Shown: positions 15,894 through 25,142 of the stretch, one piece after another | Position numbering within the stretch: the stretch's first letter is position 1 | Layout: every line of letters begins with the position of its first letter | Origin: an uncultured Lachnospiraceae bacterium | Lineage (GTDB): Bacteria > Bacillota > Clostridia > Lachnospirales > Lachnospiraceae | Assembly (NCBI GenBank): GCA_949132985.1 | Contig: CASCGD010000016.1 | Span: 1-37,320 of the forward strand | Direction of reading: 5' to 3' | DNA length: 37,320 bases | The notes under the pieces: model-generated | The model's database searches: none | What the model saw: the letters and a program-made list of their open reading frames with translations, nothing else | What the model was told of the DNA's origin: nothing | Translations under genes and position numbers: made by a program

Positions 15894-15922
15894 ATTATAC
15901 ATCCCACAGAAAAAGAAATCTA
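15894..15922 (-). promoter_or_regulatory. Promoter of pyrG
   Basis: On the minus strand a perfect TATAAT (15894-15899) has the weak -35 TAGATT (15917-15922) at 17 bp. Transcription would begin about 80 nt before the start codon, upstream of the leader hairpin. Confidence 0.6.
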
Positions 15923-15987
15923 CCGGAATTGGAAATAATTTTTATTAATTTTTTAGAAAATGTTTATAAAAACAGGGAAAGTATATA

Positions 15988-16016
15988 TTGAAATCAAAAG
16001 GGTTTGCTCTTATAAT
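15988..16016 (+). promoter_or_regulatory. Sigma-A promoter of ftsH
   Basis: TTGAAA (15988-15993), exactly 17 bp, then TATAAT (16011-16016): 11 of 12 consensus bases. Predicted start of transcription is near 16023, which makes ATG 16064 the start codon and rules out the in-frame GTG at 16025 unless the message is leaderless. Confidence 0.88.
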
Positions 16017-16063
16017 GGTAAGAAGTGTTTATAACAAGAGTTAAAAAGAAAGTTGGTACATTT

Positions 16064-18217
16064 ATGGAAAACGGCAGTTTCGGGGGCGGCAACGGAGGCC
16101 CGAATAACGGCAATAACGGAAATAATAAAGGCGGGGGCGGAAATAACAACAACGGTTCCAGAGGTAACCGCAACGGACAGATGATCATGATGTTTGTCCT
16201 GATTACGCTGGTAGCGCTGCTTTTTATGAGTCTGATCAGCAAATGGCAGACGCAGATGACGGCGAAGGAAATTACTTACACCGAGTTTATGGAGATGGTG
16301 GAGAAGGGCGAGGTGGAGAGTGTTGAGCTGAATGCCCAGCAGATTGACATCATGCCGAAAAAAAACGGCGACGAGATGCTGGCCATCTCCTATTATACCG
16401 GTTATGTGGGGGATGATGAGCTTGTCTCTATATTAAAGGAAGCAAATATTTCCATTAAGGGCGAGATTCCCGACAATACGGCGGGATGGATTTACAACAT
16501 CGTAAGCTTCCTGCTTCCGCTGGTGCTGCTGTGGGCGCTGATGGCGTTCCTCATGAAGCGCATGGGCGGTTCCATGAGCGTGGGAAAGAGCACGGCAAAG
16601 ATTTATGTGGAGAAAAAGACCGGAGTCACCTTCAAGGATGTGGCAGGACAGGACGAGGCGAAGGAATCGCTGCAGGAGGTTGTGGACTTTCTGCACAATC
16701 CGAAAAAGTATACGCAGATCGGTGCGAAGCTGCCGAAGGGAGCGCTGCTTGTGGGGCCTCCCGGAACCGGAAAGACGCTGCTGGCAAAGGCGGTGGCCGG
16801 GGAGGCCGGGGTGCCCTTTTTCTCACTGGCAGGTTCCGATTTTGTGGAGATGTTTGTGGGTGTGGGCGCTTCCCGTGTGAGAGACTTGTTTAAAGAGGCG
16901 CAGAAGCAGGCACCGTGTATTATTTTTATCGATGAGATCGACGCGATCGGAAAGAGTCGTGATACCCGCTACGGCGGCAATGATGAGCGGGAGCAGACGT
17001 TAAACCAGCTCCTTGCGGAGATGGACGGTTTTGATACATCAAAGGGATTGCTCATACTGGCGGCGACGAACCGGCCGGAGGTGCTGGACAAAGCGCTTCT
17101 TCGACCGGGGCGCTTTGATCGCCGGATTATCGTGGATAAACCCGATCAGAAAGGGCGGCTGGAGACGCTTCGTGTTCACTCCAAGGATGTCAAGATGGAT
17201 GAATCGGTGGATCTGGAGGCAATCGCTCTGGCTTCTGCCGGGCTGGTTGGATCTGATCTGGCAAATATCATCAACGAGGCGGCCATCAATGCGGTGAAGC
17301 GCGGTCGGGCATTTGTCAATCAGAGTGATCTCTTTGAAGCTTTCGAGATCGTGGCAGTGGGCGGCAAGGAAAAGAAGGACCGCACCATGAGCGATCAGGA
17401 GCGCAAGATTGTGGCGTACCATGAGGTTGGCCACGCGATGATTGCAGCCCTGCAGAAAAATACCGAGCCGGTACAGAAGATTACGATCGTGCCCCGGACG
17501 ATGGGCGCGCTGGGTTATACCTTGCAGACGCCGGAGGAGGAGAAGTTCTTACAGACGAAGGAGGAGCTGATCGCCAAGATTAATACGTACATGGCAGGCC
17601 GGGCAGCCGAGGAGCTTGTATTTAAGTCCGCTACCAGCGGCGCCGCCAACGATATCGAGATGGCGACACGCATCGCCCGGGCGATGGTGACCCAGTACGG
17701 TATGTCGGAGGAGTTCGGCATGATGAGCCTCGAATCGGTGGAGAACCGCTATCTGGACGGACGTCCGGTGTTAAACTGCGGTGAGGAAACCGCGGCGCAG
17801 ATTGACAAGGTAATTCAGCGGATGATCAAAACCGCTTATGCGGATGCGATGCGTATGCTGGAGGAAAACCGTGAGATTCTGGATCGTATTTCTGACCATC
17901 TCTACAACAAAGAGACAATCACCGGCAAGGAGTTTATGAAGATATTCCGGGAGATGAAAGGATTGCCTGAACCCCGCGAGGAGAAGAGGCCGGCCGGCGC
18001 AGCAAAACCGGTGGGGACTGAGGTCGCGGATGTGATCTATGTGGAGCCGAGGAATGGGAAAGATATCGCGGCACCCCAGGACGATGACGGAGATGAAAGC
18101 GAGTTGGTGCAGCCGGATGGAGCCGTGGGAGAAAGCGCGGCGGTACAAAAGGACGGCGACGGAGCAGACACCGCGGCGGCGCCGTCGGACGAGAAGGATG
18201 ACGATCATGGCATTTGA
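16064..18217 (+). CDS. ftsH: ATP-dependent zinc metalloprotease FtsH
   Basis: The 717-residue membrane AAA+ protease degrades misfolded and regulatory proteins. A Gly/Asn-rich cytoplasmic N-terminus (1-39) leads to TM1 (about 40-58), a short outside domain, TM2 (about 142-164), the AAA+ module with Walker A GPPGTGKT (231-238), Walker B IIFIDE (286-291) and the second region of homology ending RPGRFDRR (347-354), then peptidase M41 with zinc site HEVGH (453-457). The C-terminal ~70 residues are very acidic (runs of Asp/Glu) and not part of the conserved fold. The start was chosen from promoter position. Its stop overlaps the uvrC start by 11 bp. Confidence 0.97.
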   Translation: MENGSFGGGNGGPNNGNNGNNKGGGGNNNNGSRGNRNGQMIMMFVLITLVALLFMSLISKWQTQMTAKEITYTEFMEMVEKGEVESVELNAQQIDIMPKKNGDEMLAISYYTGYVGDDELVSILKEANISIKGEIPDNTAGWIYNIVSFLLPLVLLWALMAFLMKRMGGSMSVGKSTAKIYVEKKTGVTFKDVAGQDEAKESLQEVVDFLHNPKKYTQIGAKLPKGALLVGPPGTGKTLLAKAVAGEAGVPFFSLAGSDFVEMFVGVGASRVRDLFKEAQKQAPCIIFIDEIDAIGKSRDTRYGGNDEREQTLNQLLAEMDGFDTSKGLLILAATNRPEVLDKALLRPGRFDRRIIVDKPDQKGRLETLRVHSKDVKMDESVDLEAIALASAGLVGSDLANIINEAAINAVKRGRAFVNQSDLFEAFEIVAVGGKEKKDRTMSDQERKIVAYHEVGHAMIAALQKNTEPVQKITIVPRTMGALGYTLQTPEEEKFLQTKEELIAKINTYMAGRAAEELVFKSATSGAANDIEMATRIARAMVTQYGMSEEFGMMSLESVENRYLDGRPVLNCGEETAAQIDKVIQRMIKTAYADAMRMLEENREILDRISDHLYNKETITGKEFMKIFREMKGLPEPREEKRPAGAAKPVGTEVADVIYVEPRNGKDIAAPQDDDGDESELVQPDGAVGESAAVQKDGDGADTAAAPSDEKDDDHGI

Positions 18218-18668
18218 CTTTGAAGAGGAACTGACGAAGCTTCCGAACAAGCCCGGCGTCTACCTGATGCACGACGATAAGGACGCCATTATCTATATTG
18301 GAAAAGCGCGTTCTCTGAGGCATCGCGTGCGGCAGTACTTTCAGGCGAGCCATCACGAGGGCATTAAAAAGGACCGCATGGTGCAAAAAATCGCCCGATT
18401 TGAGTATATCGTGACGGATTCGGAGCTGGAAGCGCTGGTGCTGGAGTGTAATCTGATCAAGGAGCACCGTCCAAAATACAATACGATGCTTACGGATGAC
18501 AAAACGTATCCATATATAAAAGTGACGCTGGGGGAGCCTTTCCCCAGGGTCCTTTTTTCGCGTCAGTTGAAAAAAGACCGGTCCTCCTATTTCGGCCCCT
18601 ATACGAGCGCGGGGGCGGTGAAGGATACAATCGGACTGATTCATAAGCTTTTTCAGGTGCGCACCTGA
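18207..18668 (+). CDS. uvrC: UvrABC excinuclease subunit C, N-terminal fragment cut by the palindrome axis
   Basis: UvrC makes the dual incisions of nucleotide excision repair. The 153 residues present cover the GIY-YIG nuclease domain (KPGVYLM at 15-21, [10 protein letters not shown] at 28-37) and the following [15 protein letters not shown] stretch. Native UvrC is about 600 residues, so the UVR motif, second nuclease domain and HhH domain are missing. The frame runs to the axis at 18660 and meets TGA at 18666-18668 made from the mirrored strand. ATG 18207 has AGAAGGA upstream and overlaps the ftsH stop by 11 bp, so the two are co-translated. The truncation is almost certainly produced by the fold-back, not by evolution. 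Confidence 0.93.
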   Translation: MAFDFEEELTKLPNKPGVYLMHDDKDAIIYIGKARSLRHRVRQYFQASHHEGIKKDRMVQKIARFEYIVTDSELEALVLECNLIKEHRPKYNTMLTDDKTYPYIKVTLGEPFPRVLFSRQLKKDRSSYFGPYTSAGAVKDTIGLIHKLFQVRT

Positions 18669-19114
18669 AAAAGCTTATGAATCAGTCCGATTGTATCCTT
18701 CACCGCCCCCGCGCTCGTATAGGGGCCGAAATAGGAGGACCGGTCTTTTTTCAACTGACGCGAAAAAAGGACCCTGGGGAAAGGCTCCCCCAGCGTCACT
18801 TTTATATATGGATACGTTTTGTCATCCGTAAGCATCGTATTGTATTTTGGACGGTGCTCCTTGATCAGATTACACTCCAGCACCAGCGCTTCCAGCTCCG
18901 AATCCGTCACGATATACTCAAATCGGGCGATTTTTTGCACCATGCGGTCCTTTTTAATGCCCTCGTGATGGCTCGCCTGAAAGTACTGCCGCACGCGATG
19001 CCTCAGAGAACGCGCTTTTCCAATATAGATAATGGCGTCCTTATCGTCGTGCATCAGGTAGACGCCGGGCTTGTTCGGAAGCTTCGTCAGTTCCTCTTCA
19101 AAGTCAAATGCCAT
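18653..19114 (-). CDS. uvrC: uvrC N-terminal fragment (mirror copy)
   Basis: Identical reverse copy of 18207-18668. It holds the same 153-residue GIY-YIG nuclease part of UvrC. The two fragments run tail to tail across the axis and share 16 bp (18653-18668). Neither could give a working excision-repair nuclease; a cell would need an intact uvrC elsewhere, further evidence that the join is artificial. Confidence 0.9.
   Translation of the reverse strand: MAFDFEEELTKLPNKPGVYLMHDDKDAIIYIGKARSLRHRVRQYFQASHHEGIKKDRMVQKIARFEYIVTDSELEALVLECNLIKEHRPKYNTMLTDDKTYPYIKVTLGEPFPRVLFSRQLKKDRSSYFGPYTSAGAVKDTIGLIHKLFQVRT
18654..18667. other. Fold-back junction at a 14-bp palindrome inside uvrC
   Basis: The axis of the large palindrome sits in the middle of CAGGTGCGCACCTG. 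Read as uvrC this encodes Gln-Val-Arg-Thr followed by a TGA made by the mirrored strand. UvrC proteins typically have an Arg-x-Cys at this point (B. subtilis as recalled: Leu-Arg-Lys-Cys), so the native gene probably reads CAG GTG CGC ACC TGC or TGT here. The short palindrome would then pre-exist in the chromosome, and the join happened at it. That is inference, but it explains why the Arg and Thr codons survive past the axis and the Cys does not. Confidence 0.75.
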
Positions 19115-21257
19115 GATCGTCATCCTTCTCGTCCGACGGCGCCGCCGCGGTGTCTGCTCCGTCGCCGTCCTTTTGTACCGCCGCGCTTTCTCCCACGGCT
19201 CCATCCGGCTGCACCAACTCGCTTTCATCTCCGTCATCGTCCTGGGGTGCCGCGATATCTTTCCCATTCCTCGGCTCCACATAGATCACATCCGCGACCT
19301 CAGTCCCCACCGGTTTTGCTGCGCCGGCCGGCCTCTTCTCCTCGCGGGGTTCAGGCAATCCTTTCATCTCCCGGAATATCTTCATAAACTCCTTGCCGGT
19401 GATTGTCTCTTTGTTGTAGAGATGGTCAGAAATACGATCCAGAATCTCACGGTTTTCCTCCAGCATACGCATCGCATCCGCATAAGCGGTTTTGATCATC
19501 CGCTGAATTACCTTGTCAATCTGCGCCGCGGTTTCCTCACCGCAGTTTAACACCGGACGTCCGTCCAGATAGCGGTTCTCCACCGATTCGAGGCTCATCA
19601 TGCCGAACTCCTCCGACATACCGTACTGGGTCACCATCGCCCGGGCGATGCGTGTCGCCATCTCGATATCGTTGGCGGCGCCGCTGGTAGCGGACTTAAA
19701 TACAAGCTCCTCGGCTGCCCGGCCTGCCATGTACGTATTAATCTTGGCGATCAGCTCCTCCTTCGTCTGTAAGAACTTCTCCTCCTCCGGCGTCTGCAAG
19801 GTATAACCCAGCGCGCCCATCGTCCGGGGCACGATCGTAATCTTCTGTACCGGCTCGGTATTTTTCTGCAGGGCTGCAATCATCGCGTGGCCAACCTCAT
19901 GGTACGCCACAATCTTGCGCTCCTGATCGCTCATGGTGCGGTCCTTCTTTTCCTTGCCGCCCACTGCCACGATCTCGAAAGCTTCAAAGAGATCACTCTG
20001 ATTGACAAATGCCCGACCGCGCTTCACCGCATTGATGGCCGCCTCGTTGATGATATTTGCCAGATCAGATCCAACCAGCCCGGCAGAAGCCAGAGCGATT
20101 GCCTCCAGATCCACCGATTCATCCATCTTGACATCCTTGGAGTGAACACGAAGCGTCTCCAGCCGCCCTTTCTGATCGGGTTTATCCACGATAATCCGGC
20201 GATCAAAGCGCCCCGGTCGAAGAAGCGCTTTGTCCAGCACCTCCGGCCGGTTCGTCGCCGCCAGTATGAGCAATCCCTTTGATGTATCAAAACCGTCCAT
20301 CTCCGCAAGGAGCTGGTTTAACGTCTGCTCCCGCTCATCATTGCCGCCGTAGCGGGTATCACGACTCTTTCCGATCGCGTCGATCTCATCGATAAAAATA
20401 ATACACGGTGCCTGCTTCTGCGCCTCTTTAAACAAGTCTCTCACACGGGAAGCGCCCACACCCACAAACATCTCCACAAAATCGGAACCTGCCAGTGAGA
20501 AAAAGGGCACCCCGGCCTCCCCGGCCACCGCCTTTGCCAGCAGCGTCTTTCCGGTTCCGGGAGGCCCCACAAGCAGCGCTCCCTTCGGCAGCTTCGCACC
20601 GATCTGCGTATACTTTTTCGGATTGTGCAGAAAGTCCACAACCTCCTGCAGCGATTCCTTCGCCTCGTCCTGTCCTGCCACATCCTTGAAGGTGACTCCG
20701 GTCTTTTTCTCCACATAAATCTTTGCCGTGCTCTTTCCCACGCTCATGGAACCGCCCATGCGCTTCATGAGGAACGCCATCAGCGCCCACAGCAGCACCA
20801 GCGGAAGCAGGAAGCTTACGATGTTGTAAATCCATCCCGCCGTATTGTCGGGAATCTCGCCCTTAATGGAAATATTTGCTTCCTTTAATATAGAGACAAG
20901 CTCATCATCCCCCACATAACCGGTATAATAGGAGATGGCCAGCATCTCGTCGCCGTTTTTTTTCGGCATGATGTCAATCTGCTGGGCATTCAGCTCAACA
21001 CTCTCCACCTCGCCCTTCTCCACCATCTCCATAAACTCGGTGTAAGTAATTTCCTTCGCCGTCATCTGCGTCTGCCATTTGCTGATCAGACTCATAAAAA
21101 GCAGCGCTACCAGCGTAATCAGGACAAACATCATGATCATCTGTCCGTTGCGGTTACCTCTGGAACCGTTGTTGTTATTTCCGCCCCCGCCTTTATTATT
21201 TCCGTTATTGCCGTTATTCGGGCCTCCGTTGCCGCCCCCGAAACTGCCGTTTTCCAT
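19104..21257 (-). CDS. ftsH: FtsH protease (mirror copy)
   Basis: Identical reverse copy of 16064-18217: the 717-residue membrane AAA+ zinc protease with Walker A, Walker B and HEVGH intact. Its start codon is at 21257, set by the mirrored promoter at 21305-21333. In this arm its stop overlaps the mirrored uvrC start. Confidence 0.93.
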   Translation of the reverse strand: MENGSFGGGNGGPNNGNNGNNKGGGGNNNNGSRGNRNGQMIMMFVLITLVALLFMSLISKWQTQMTAKEITYTEFMEMVEKGEVESVELNAQQIDIMPKKNGDEMLAISYYTGYVGDDELVSILKEANISIKGEIPDNTAGWIYNIVSFLLPLVLLWALMAFLMKRMGGSMSVGKSTAKIYVEKKTGVTFKDVAGQDEAKESLQEVVDFLHNPKKYTQIGAKLPKGALLVGPPGTGKTLLAKAVAGEAGVPFFSLAGSDFVEMFVGVGASRVRDLFKEAQKQAPCIIFIDEIDAIGKSRDTRYGGNDEREQTLNQLLAEMDGFDTSKGLLILAATNRPEVLDKALLRPGRFDRRIIVDKPDQKGRLETLRVHSKDVKMDESVDLEAIALASAGLVGSDLANIINEAAINAVKRGRAFVNQSDLFEAFEIVAVGGKEKKDRTMSDQERKIVAYHEVGHAMIAALQKNTEPVQKITIVPRTMGALGYTLQTPEEEKFLQTKEELIAKINTYMAGRAAEELVFKSATSGAANDIEMATRIARAMVTQYGMSEEFGMMSLESVENRYLDGRPVLNCGEETAAQIDKVIQRMIKTAYADAMRMLEENREILDRISDHLYNKETITGKEFMKIFREMKGLPEPREEKRPAGAAKPVGTEVADVIYVEPRNGKDIAAPQDDDGDESELVQPDGAVGESAAVQKDGDGADTAAAPSDEKDDDHGI

Positions 21258-21304
21258 AAATGTACCAACTTTCTTTTTAACTCTTGTTATAAACACTTCT
21301 TACC

Positions 21305-21333
21305 ATTATAAGAGCAAACCCTTTTGATTTCAA
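21305..21333 (-). promoter_or_regulatory. ftsH promoter (mirror copy)
   Basis: Minus-strand TTGAAA, 17 bp, TATAAT; the mirror of 15988-16016. Confidence 0.85.
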
Positions 21334-21398
21334 TATATACTTTCCCTGTTTTTATAAACATTTTCTAAAAAATTAATAAAAATTATTTCCAATTCCGG

Positions 21399-21427
21399 TA
21401 GATTTCTTTTTCTGTGGGATGTATAAT
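21399..21427 (+). promoter_or_regulatory. pyrG promoter (mirror copy)
   Basis: TAGATT (21399-21404), 17 bp, TATAAT (21422-21427); the mirror of 15894-15922. Confidence 0.58.
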
Positions 21428-21443
21428 GGTAATAGTTGTTCTT

Positions 21444-21482
21444 AAACAGGATTTTCGAGCTTGGCTTTGAACAATCCTGTTT
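21444..21482 (+). promoter_or_regulatory. pyrG leader stem-loop (mirror copy)
   Basis: AAACAGGATT (21444-21453) and AATCCTGTTT (21473-21482); the mirror of 15839-15877, here readable in the sense direction ahead of the TAGGAGGA ribosome-binding site. Confidence 0.62.
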
Positions 21483-21515
21483 CACTCAGCAAAATCACCT
21501 TAGGAGGAACATATC

Positions 21516-23126
21516 ATGCCCGTAAAATATGTATTTGTCACCGGTGGCGTTGTTTCCGGGCTCGGCAAGGGTATCACTGCCGCATCCCTCGGGCGTCTGC
21601 TCAAAGCACGGGGCTACACAGTAACCATGCAGAAATTTGACCCCTACATCAATATCGACCCCGGAACAATGAATCCGATTCAGCACGGTGAAGTATTTGT
21701 CACCGACGACGGCGCCGAGACAGATCTTGATCTTGGACATTACGAGCGTTTTATTGATGAAAGTTTAACGAAAAATTCCAATGTGACAACCGGAAAAATC
21801 TACTGGTCCGTGCTGCAAAAAGAACGCCGCGGAGACTATGGCGGTGGCACAGTCCAGGTGATTCCTCATGTTACGAATGAAATTAAAAGCAGATTTTATC
21901 GAAATTTCACCTCAAAGGACACGCATATCGCCATCATTGAAGTCGGCGGTACGGTGGGCGACATCGAGAGTCAGCCGTTCCTTGAGTCCATCCGCCAGTT
22001 TCAGCACGAGGTTGGGCGCGAGAACGCCATGCTCATCCATGTGACGCTGATTCCATATATCCGTGCCTCCGGGGAACTGAAAACAAAGCCTACGCAGGCA
22101 TCCGTTAAAGAGCTGCAGGGAATGGGTATTCAGCCGGATGTCATCGTGTGCCGCAGCGAGCACGAGCTTGACCAGGGATTAAAGGATAAGATCGCGCTTT
22201 TCTGTAACGTACCGAATTCCCACGTACTTCAAAATCTTGACGTGGAATATTTATATGAAGCCCCTCTGGCCATGGAAAAAGAAAACCTCGCCCGGGTAGC
22301 ATGCGAATGCCTGCATCTGGAATGTCCCGAGCCAGACCTCGACGACTGGGTCGACATGGTTGACGCGCTGCGCCATCCCGACAAGGACGTCACCGTAGCG
22401 CTCGTCGGGAAATACACTCAGCTCCACGACGCATACATCTCTGTTGTAGAAGCCTTAAAGCACGGCGGAATCGCGAGCCGCTCCACGGTCAACATCAGGT
22501 GGGTGGACTCCGAGCTTGTGACAAGCGAGAATGTGAAAGAGTTCTTAGGGGATGTGAGCGGTATCCTTGTGCCCGGAGGCTTTGGCACCCGCGGCGTGGA
22601 AGGCATGATCATCGCCTGCCGATATGCCAGAGAAAACAAAATCCCCTATCTGGGGCTCTGCCTTGGCATGCAGGTTTCCATCATAGAGTTTGCACAGAAC
22701 GTATGTAACATACATGACGCCCACAGCATAGAGCTTGACCCGCAAACCGCACATCCGGTCATCGCTCTCATGCCCGATCAGGACGCGGATGGTGACATCG
22801 GCGGCACACTGCGTCTCGGCTCCTATCCCTGCCAGCTGAGCGAAAATTCGCTGGTGCGCCGTCTCTATGGAACCGATATCATTCACGAGCGTCATCGCCA
22901 TCGCTATGAGGTAAACAACGATTTCAGGACAGTCCTGACACAAAACGGCATGAGCCTGTGCGGTATCTCACCGGACGGGCGTATCGTTGAAATGGTTGAA
23001 CAGCCGGATCATCCCTGGTTTGTCGCCACGCAGGCCCACCCGGAGCTGAAATCCCGGCCGAACCGTCCGCATCCGCTCTTTCGTGGCTTTGTGGAGGCCG
23101 CGCTGGAATACCAAAATCACAGATAG
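21516..23126 (+). CDS. pyrG: CTP synthase (mirror copy)
   Basis: Identical reverse copy of 14195-15805: a complete 536-residue CTP synthase with P-loop 10-19 and amidotransferase Cys382, His508 and Glu510. A second identical pyrG 5.7 kb away is not expected in a natural chromosome. Confidence 0.94.
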   Translation: MPVKYVFVTGGVVSGLGKGITAASLGRLLKARGYTVTMQKFDPYINIDPGTMNPIQHGEVFVTDDGAETDLDLGHYERFIDESLTKNSNVTTGKIYWSVLQKERRGDYGGGTVQVIPHVTNEIKSRFYRNFTSKDTHIAIIEVGGTVGDIESQPFLESIRQFQHEVGRENAMLIHVTLIPYIRASGELKTKPTQASVKELQGMGIQPDVIVCRSEHELDQGLKDKIALFCNVPNSHVLQNLDVEYLYEAPLAMEKENLARVACECLHLECPEPDLDDWVDMVDALRHPDKDVTVALVGKYTQLHDAYISVVEALKHGGIASRSTVNIRWVDSELVTSENVKEFLGDVSGILVPGGFGTRGVEGMIIACRYARENKIPYLGLCLGMQVSIIEFAQNVCNIHDAHSIELDPQTAHPVIALMPDQDADGDIGGTLRLGSYPCQLSENSLVRRLYGTDIIHERHRHRYEVNNDFRTVLTQNGMSLCGISPDGRIVEMVEQPDHPWFVATQAHPELKSRPNRPHPLFRGFVEAALEYQNHR

Positions 23127-23128
23127 AA

Positions 23129-23147
23129 AAGCCGGTCGGATCGGCTT
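23129..23147. other. Small hairpin after pyrG (mirror copy)
   Basis: Mirror of 14174-14192; a 6-bp stem without a T-run on the pyrG strand. Confidence 0.28.
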
Positions 23148-23208
23148 CCACCTTCGCATTGCGGCAGGCTGATCCGCCTTATTTTCAATTTGAAAGGGAT
23201 GAAATAAA

Positions 23209-23676
23209 ATGAAAAAATTCGCAGCAATTGCACTTGCCGTCGTGCTCGTCATAGCGGCCGGAATCACCGGCTATATCTTCTATCACGAAGAAGACGGCAT
23301 GTACAGCCGTTCGGCGACACAGTCCTTTACCCTGTCGAAAAACTCCATTGCAAAGTGGACCTTTGAGGCCGACAAGGATATTCGCGCCTATGTCAAAATC
23401 GAAGTGGTGGGCGCCGCCCTTACGGACCAGACTGCCGGAAAGGTCCTGATCAAAGGCAGCTCCGGAAACGGGAGAAAACAGATAGACGCGGAGGCGCTGA
23501 AGGATAAAAAAGGTTCCTCCATATCGCTGCCGTTCCGCAAGGGAGAAAATAACTATCTGGTGTTTACAGCGGTTGAATGTAAATCGGTTCAGCTCAATGT
23601 CACCGTTACCACTCATGCCTTAAAAGGACATATACGCGCCCTCGGTGTGGAAACCGGCAAGGATTACGGACTGTAA
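23209..23676 (+). CDS. Small membrane-anchored protein of unknown function (mirror copy)
   Basis: Identical reverse copy of 13645-14112: 155 residues, one N-terminal hydrophobic segment, then a Lys-rich beta-type outside domain. It follows pyrG by 82 bp and overlaps the convergent YuiD-like gene by 13 bp at the stops. Confidence 0.75.
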   Translation: MKKFAAIALAVVLVIAAGITGYIFYHEEDGMYSRSATQSFTLSKNSIAKWTFEADKDIRAYVKIEVVGAALTDQTAGKVLIKGSSGNGRKQIDAEALKDKKGSSISLPFRKGENNYLVFTAVECKSVQLNVTVTTHALKGHIRALGVETGKDYGL

Positions 23677-24134
23677 AAAAGATTCAGGATAACTGCCATG
23701 GCGCATCCCACAATGCAGCCGGTCAGAACCTGCAGCGGTGTATGCCCGACAAATTCCTTCAGGCGTTCCTCCGGCAATTCCGGATTGTCCTTTGAAAAGA
23801 GCTTGATCATCTCGTTGAGCATCCGCGCCTGCTTGCCTGTTTCGAGCCGCACGCCCATGGCGTCGCGCATGGTAATCAGCGCCAGAATCACACAGACCGC
23901 AAACTGAAATGAACTGACGCCGAACACAATCCCCGCGGATACTGCCATACAGCTTACCGTCGAGGAGTGCGCCGAGGGCATCCCTCCGTCTCCCCAGAAA
24001 CGGCTGATATCAAGCTTATGGTTGAGCAACGCATAGAGAACGGTTTTGCTGGATTGCGCTGCGAACCAGCCGGCGATACCGCTCATCAGCACCTGATTGC
24101 TGATCAATTGTAAAAAAAACAGTTGTACTGTCAT
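23664..24134 (-). CDS. YuiD-like divergent PAP2 membrane protein (mirror copy)
   Basis: Identical reverse copy of 13187-13657: 156 residues with the GGMPSAHSS, RDAMGVR and GHTPLQV motifs of the DUF212 family. Confidence 0.87.
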   Translation of the reverse strand: MTVQLFFLQLISNQVLMSGIAGWFAAQSSKTVLYALLNHKLDISRFWGDGGMPSAHSSTVSCMAVSAGIVFGVSSFQFAVCVILALITMRDAMGVRLETGKQARMLNEMIKLFSKDNPELPEERLKEFVGHTPLQVLTGCIVGCAMAVILNLFYSP

Positions 24135-24199
24135 TGGTTTTTTCCTCTTCCGATATATTAGTGTAACCTGTTTGTTTATTTTTCATCATAACTTTGTTT

Positions 24200-24228
24200 A
24201 TTCTAGCATAGTTTAGCCGATGGCACAA
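24200..24228 (-). promoter_or_regulatory. YuiD-like gene promoter (mirror copy)
   Basis: Minus-strand TTGTGC, 17 bp, TGC-TAGAAT; the mirror of 13093-13121. Confidence 0.57.
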
Positions 24229-24260
24229 GCAGACACATATCGAAAAGAAGCAGTTATTTC

Positions 24261-24301
24261 ATGTCAGGTTACCGTTCACTTTGTGAAAAGTAACCATGTC
24301 A
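24261..24301. promoter_or_regulatory. Inverted repeat upstream of the zinc-ribbon gene (mirror copy)
   Basis: GGTTAC...GTAACC with inner TTCAC/GTGAA and flanking ATGTCA on both sides; the mirror of 13020-13060. Confidence 0.42.
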
Positions 24302-24352
24302 ATTACTTTATAGCACCAGTAACATCAGATACAAGTACCAGGAGGAATTTCG

Positions 24353-24763
24353 ATGAATTTTCATGATCAATTTTCCAATCACAAATATTGTACGATATGC
24401 AACAGGCCCCTGCCTGTAGACTACGAGAAAGACTTTTGCCCCGGCTGCGAGGAGGAAGCGCTTTTTAAAGAGATACGCGAATACATCCGCTCCCACAGGG
24501 TAACGGAATTTGAGGTTGCCGAGGTGTTTGGCATTCCCCAGAGCAAGGTTCGCAAATGGATCAAGGAAGGTCGTATCGAATACGCTGCGGAGGAAAAAAA
24601 GGTATCCAATACGCAATGTTCCCGCTGCGGTGCACAAATCACCTTCGGTACGCTGTGTACCGAATGCATGCATGCCTTAAACGGCAGCAAGGACGTCACC
24701 TATTTTGCCAGAAGCGATAAGAAAGACGAACACCGCATGCGCTATCTGACGGATGAGGAGTAA
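24353..24763 (+). CDS. Zinc-ribbon / HTH protein, YvyF-like (mirror copy)
   Basis: Identical reverse copy of 12558-12968: 136 residues, two Cys4 zinc knuckles flanking a helix-turn-helix. The ribosome-binding site AGGAGGAAT is directly readable before ATG 24353. Confidence 0.8.
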   Translation: MNFHDQFSNHKYCTICNRPLPVDYEKDFCPGCEEEALFKEIREYIRSHRVTEFEVAEVFGIPQSKVRKWIKEGRIEYAAEEKKVSNTQCSRCGAQITFGTLCTECMHALNGSKDVTYFARSDKKDEHRMRYLTDEE

Positions 24764-24883
24764 ATGTACATAGCCCTCCTGTAGCAACAATGTAACCGAA
24801 ACATGCTCTGCGCCGGCAATCGTGACACGGCGGACCTCCTTTGCGTTTGCCCTGTCCTCTTCAAAAAAACTGCGGCAGAATCC

Positions 24884-24912
24884 TTGCTTTTATGAAAGTT
24901 TTGCGATATGAT
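24884..24912 (+). promoter_or_regulatory. tRNA-Ser promoter (mirror copy)
   Basis: TTGCTT (24884-24889), 17 bp, TATGAT (24907-24912); the mirror of 12409-12437. Confidence 0.57.
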
Positions 24913-24931
24913 TAGATTGTTAAAGCAATAC

Positions 24932-25021
24932 GGAGAGTTATCGAAGTGGTCATAACGAGCTGCACTCGAAATGCAGTTGTCTCTTTACGGGGGCACGTGG
25001 GTTCGAATCCCATACTCTCCG
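24932..25021 (+). tRNA. tRNA-Ser (anticodon CGA) (mirror copy)
   Basis: Identical reverse copy of 12300-12389, here in the sense direction. Anticodon loop CTCGAAA, long variable arm, T-loop TTCGAAT, discriminator G at 25021, no encoded CCA. Confidence 0.94.
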
Positions 25022-25024
25022 CTG

Positions 25025-25052
25025 AAAAAAGCCTGTCTTGACAGGCTTTTTT
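25025..25052 (+). terminator. tRNA-Ser terminator (mirror copy)
   Basis: AAAAAAGCCTGTC / GACAGGCTTTTTT; the mirror of 12269-12296. Confidence 0.86.
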
Positions 25053-25086
25053 ATTGTTGCGGAATCTTTCCCGGAACGCTTTACAT

Positions 25087-25122
25087 AAAAACGGCGCAAT
25101 CCCAACCGCGGAATTGCGCCGT
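25087..25122 (-). terminator. Surface-protein terminator (mirror copy)
   Basis: Mirror of 12199-12234; a 13-bp GC-rich stem followed on the minus strand by TTTT. Confidence 0.9.
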
Positions 25123-25142
25123 CCCTTAGATTTTATTCTCTT

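Noticed and set aside
15839-15922. PyrR-binding attenuator or a known riboswitch in front of pyrG
   Set aside because: The PyrR-type loop sequence is absent, no terminator U-run follows, and no known riboswitch consensus is recognisable.
16025-16063. GTG 16025 as the ftsH start, adding 13 residues
   Set aside because: The promoter places transcription start at about 16023, leaving no leader or ribosome-binding site for this codon. ATG 16064 fits better.
18653-18668. A naturally shortened uvrC pair, or a new tail-to-tail gene arrangement
   Set aside because: Both fragments stop exactly because of the mirror axis; the stop codon is made by the reversed strand.
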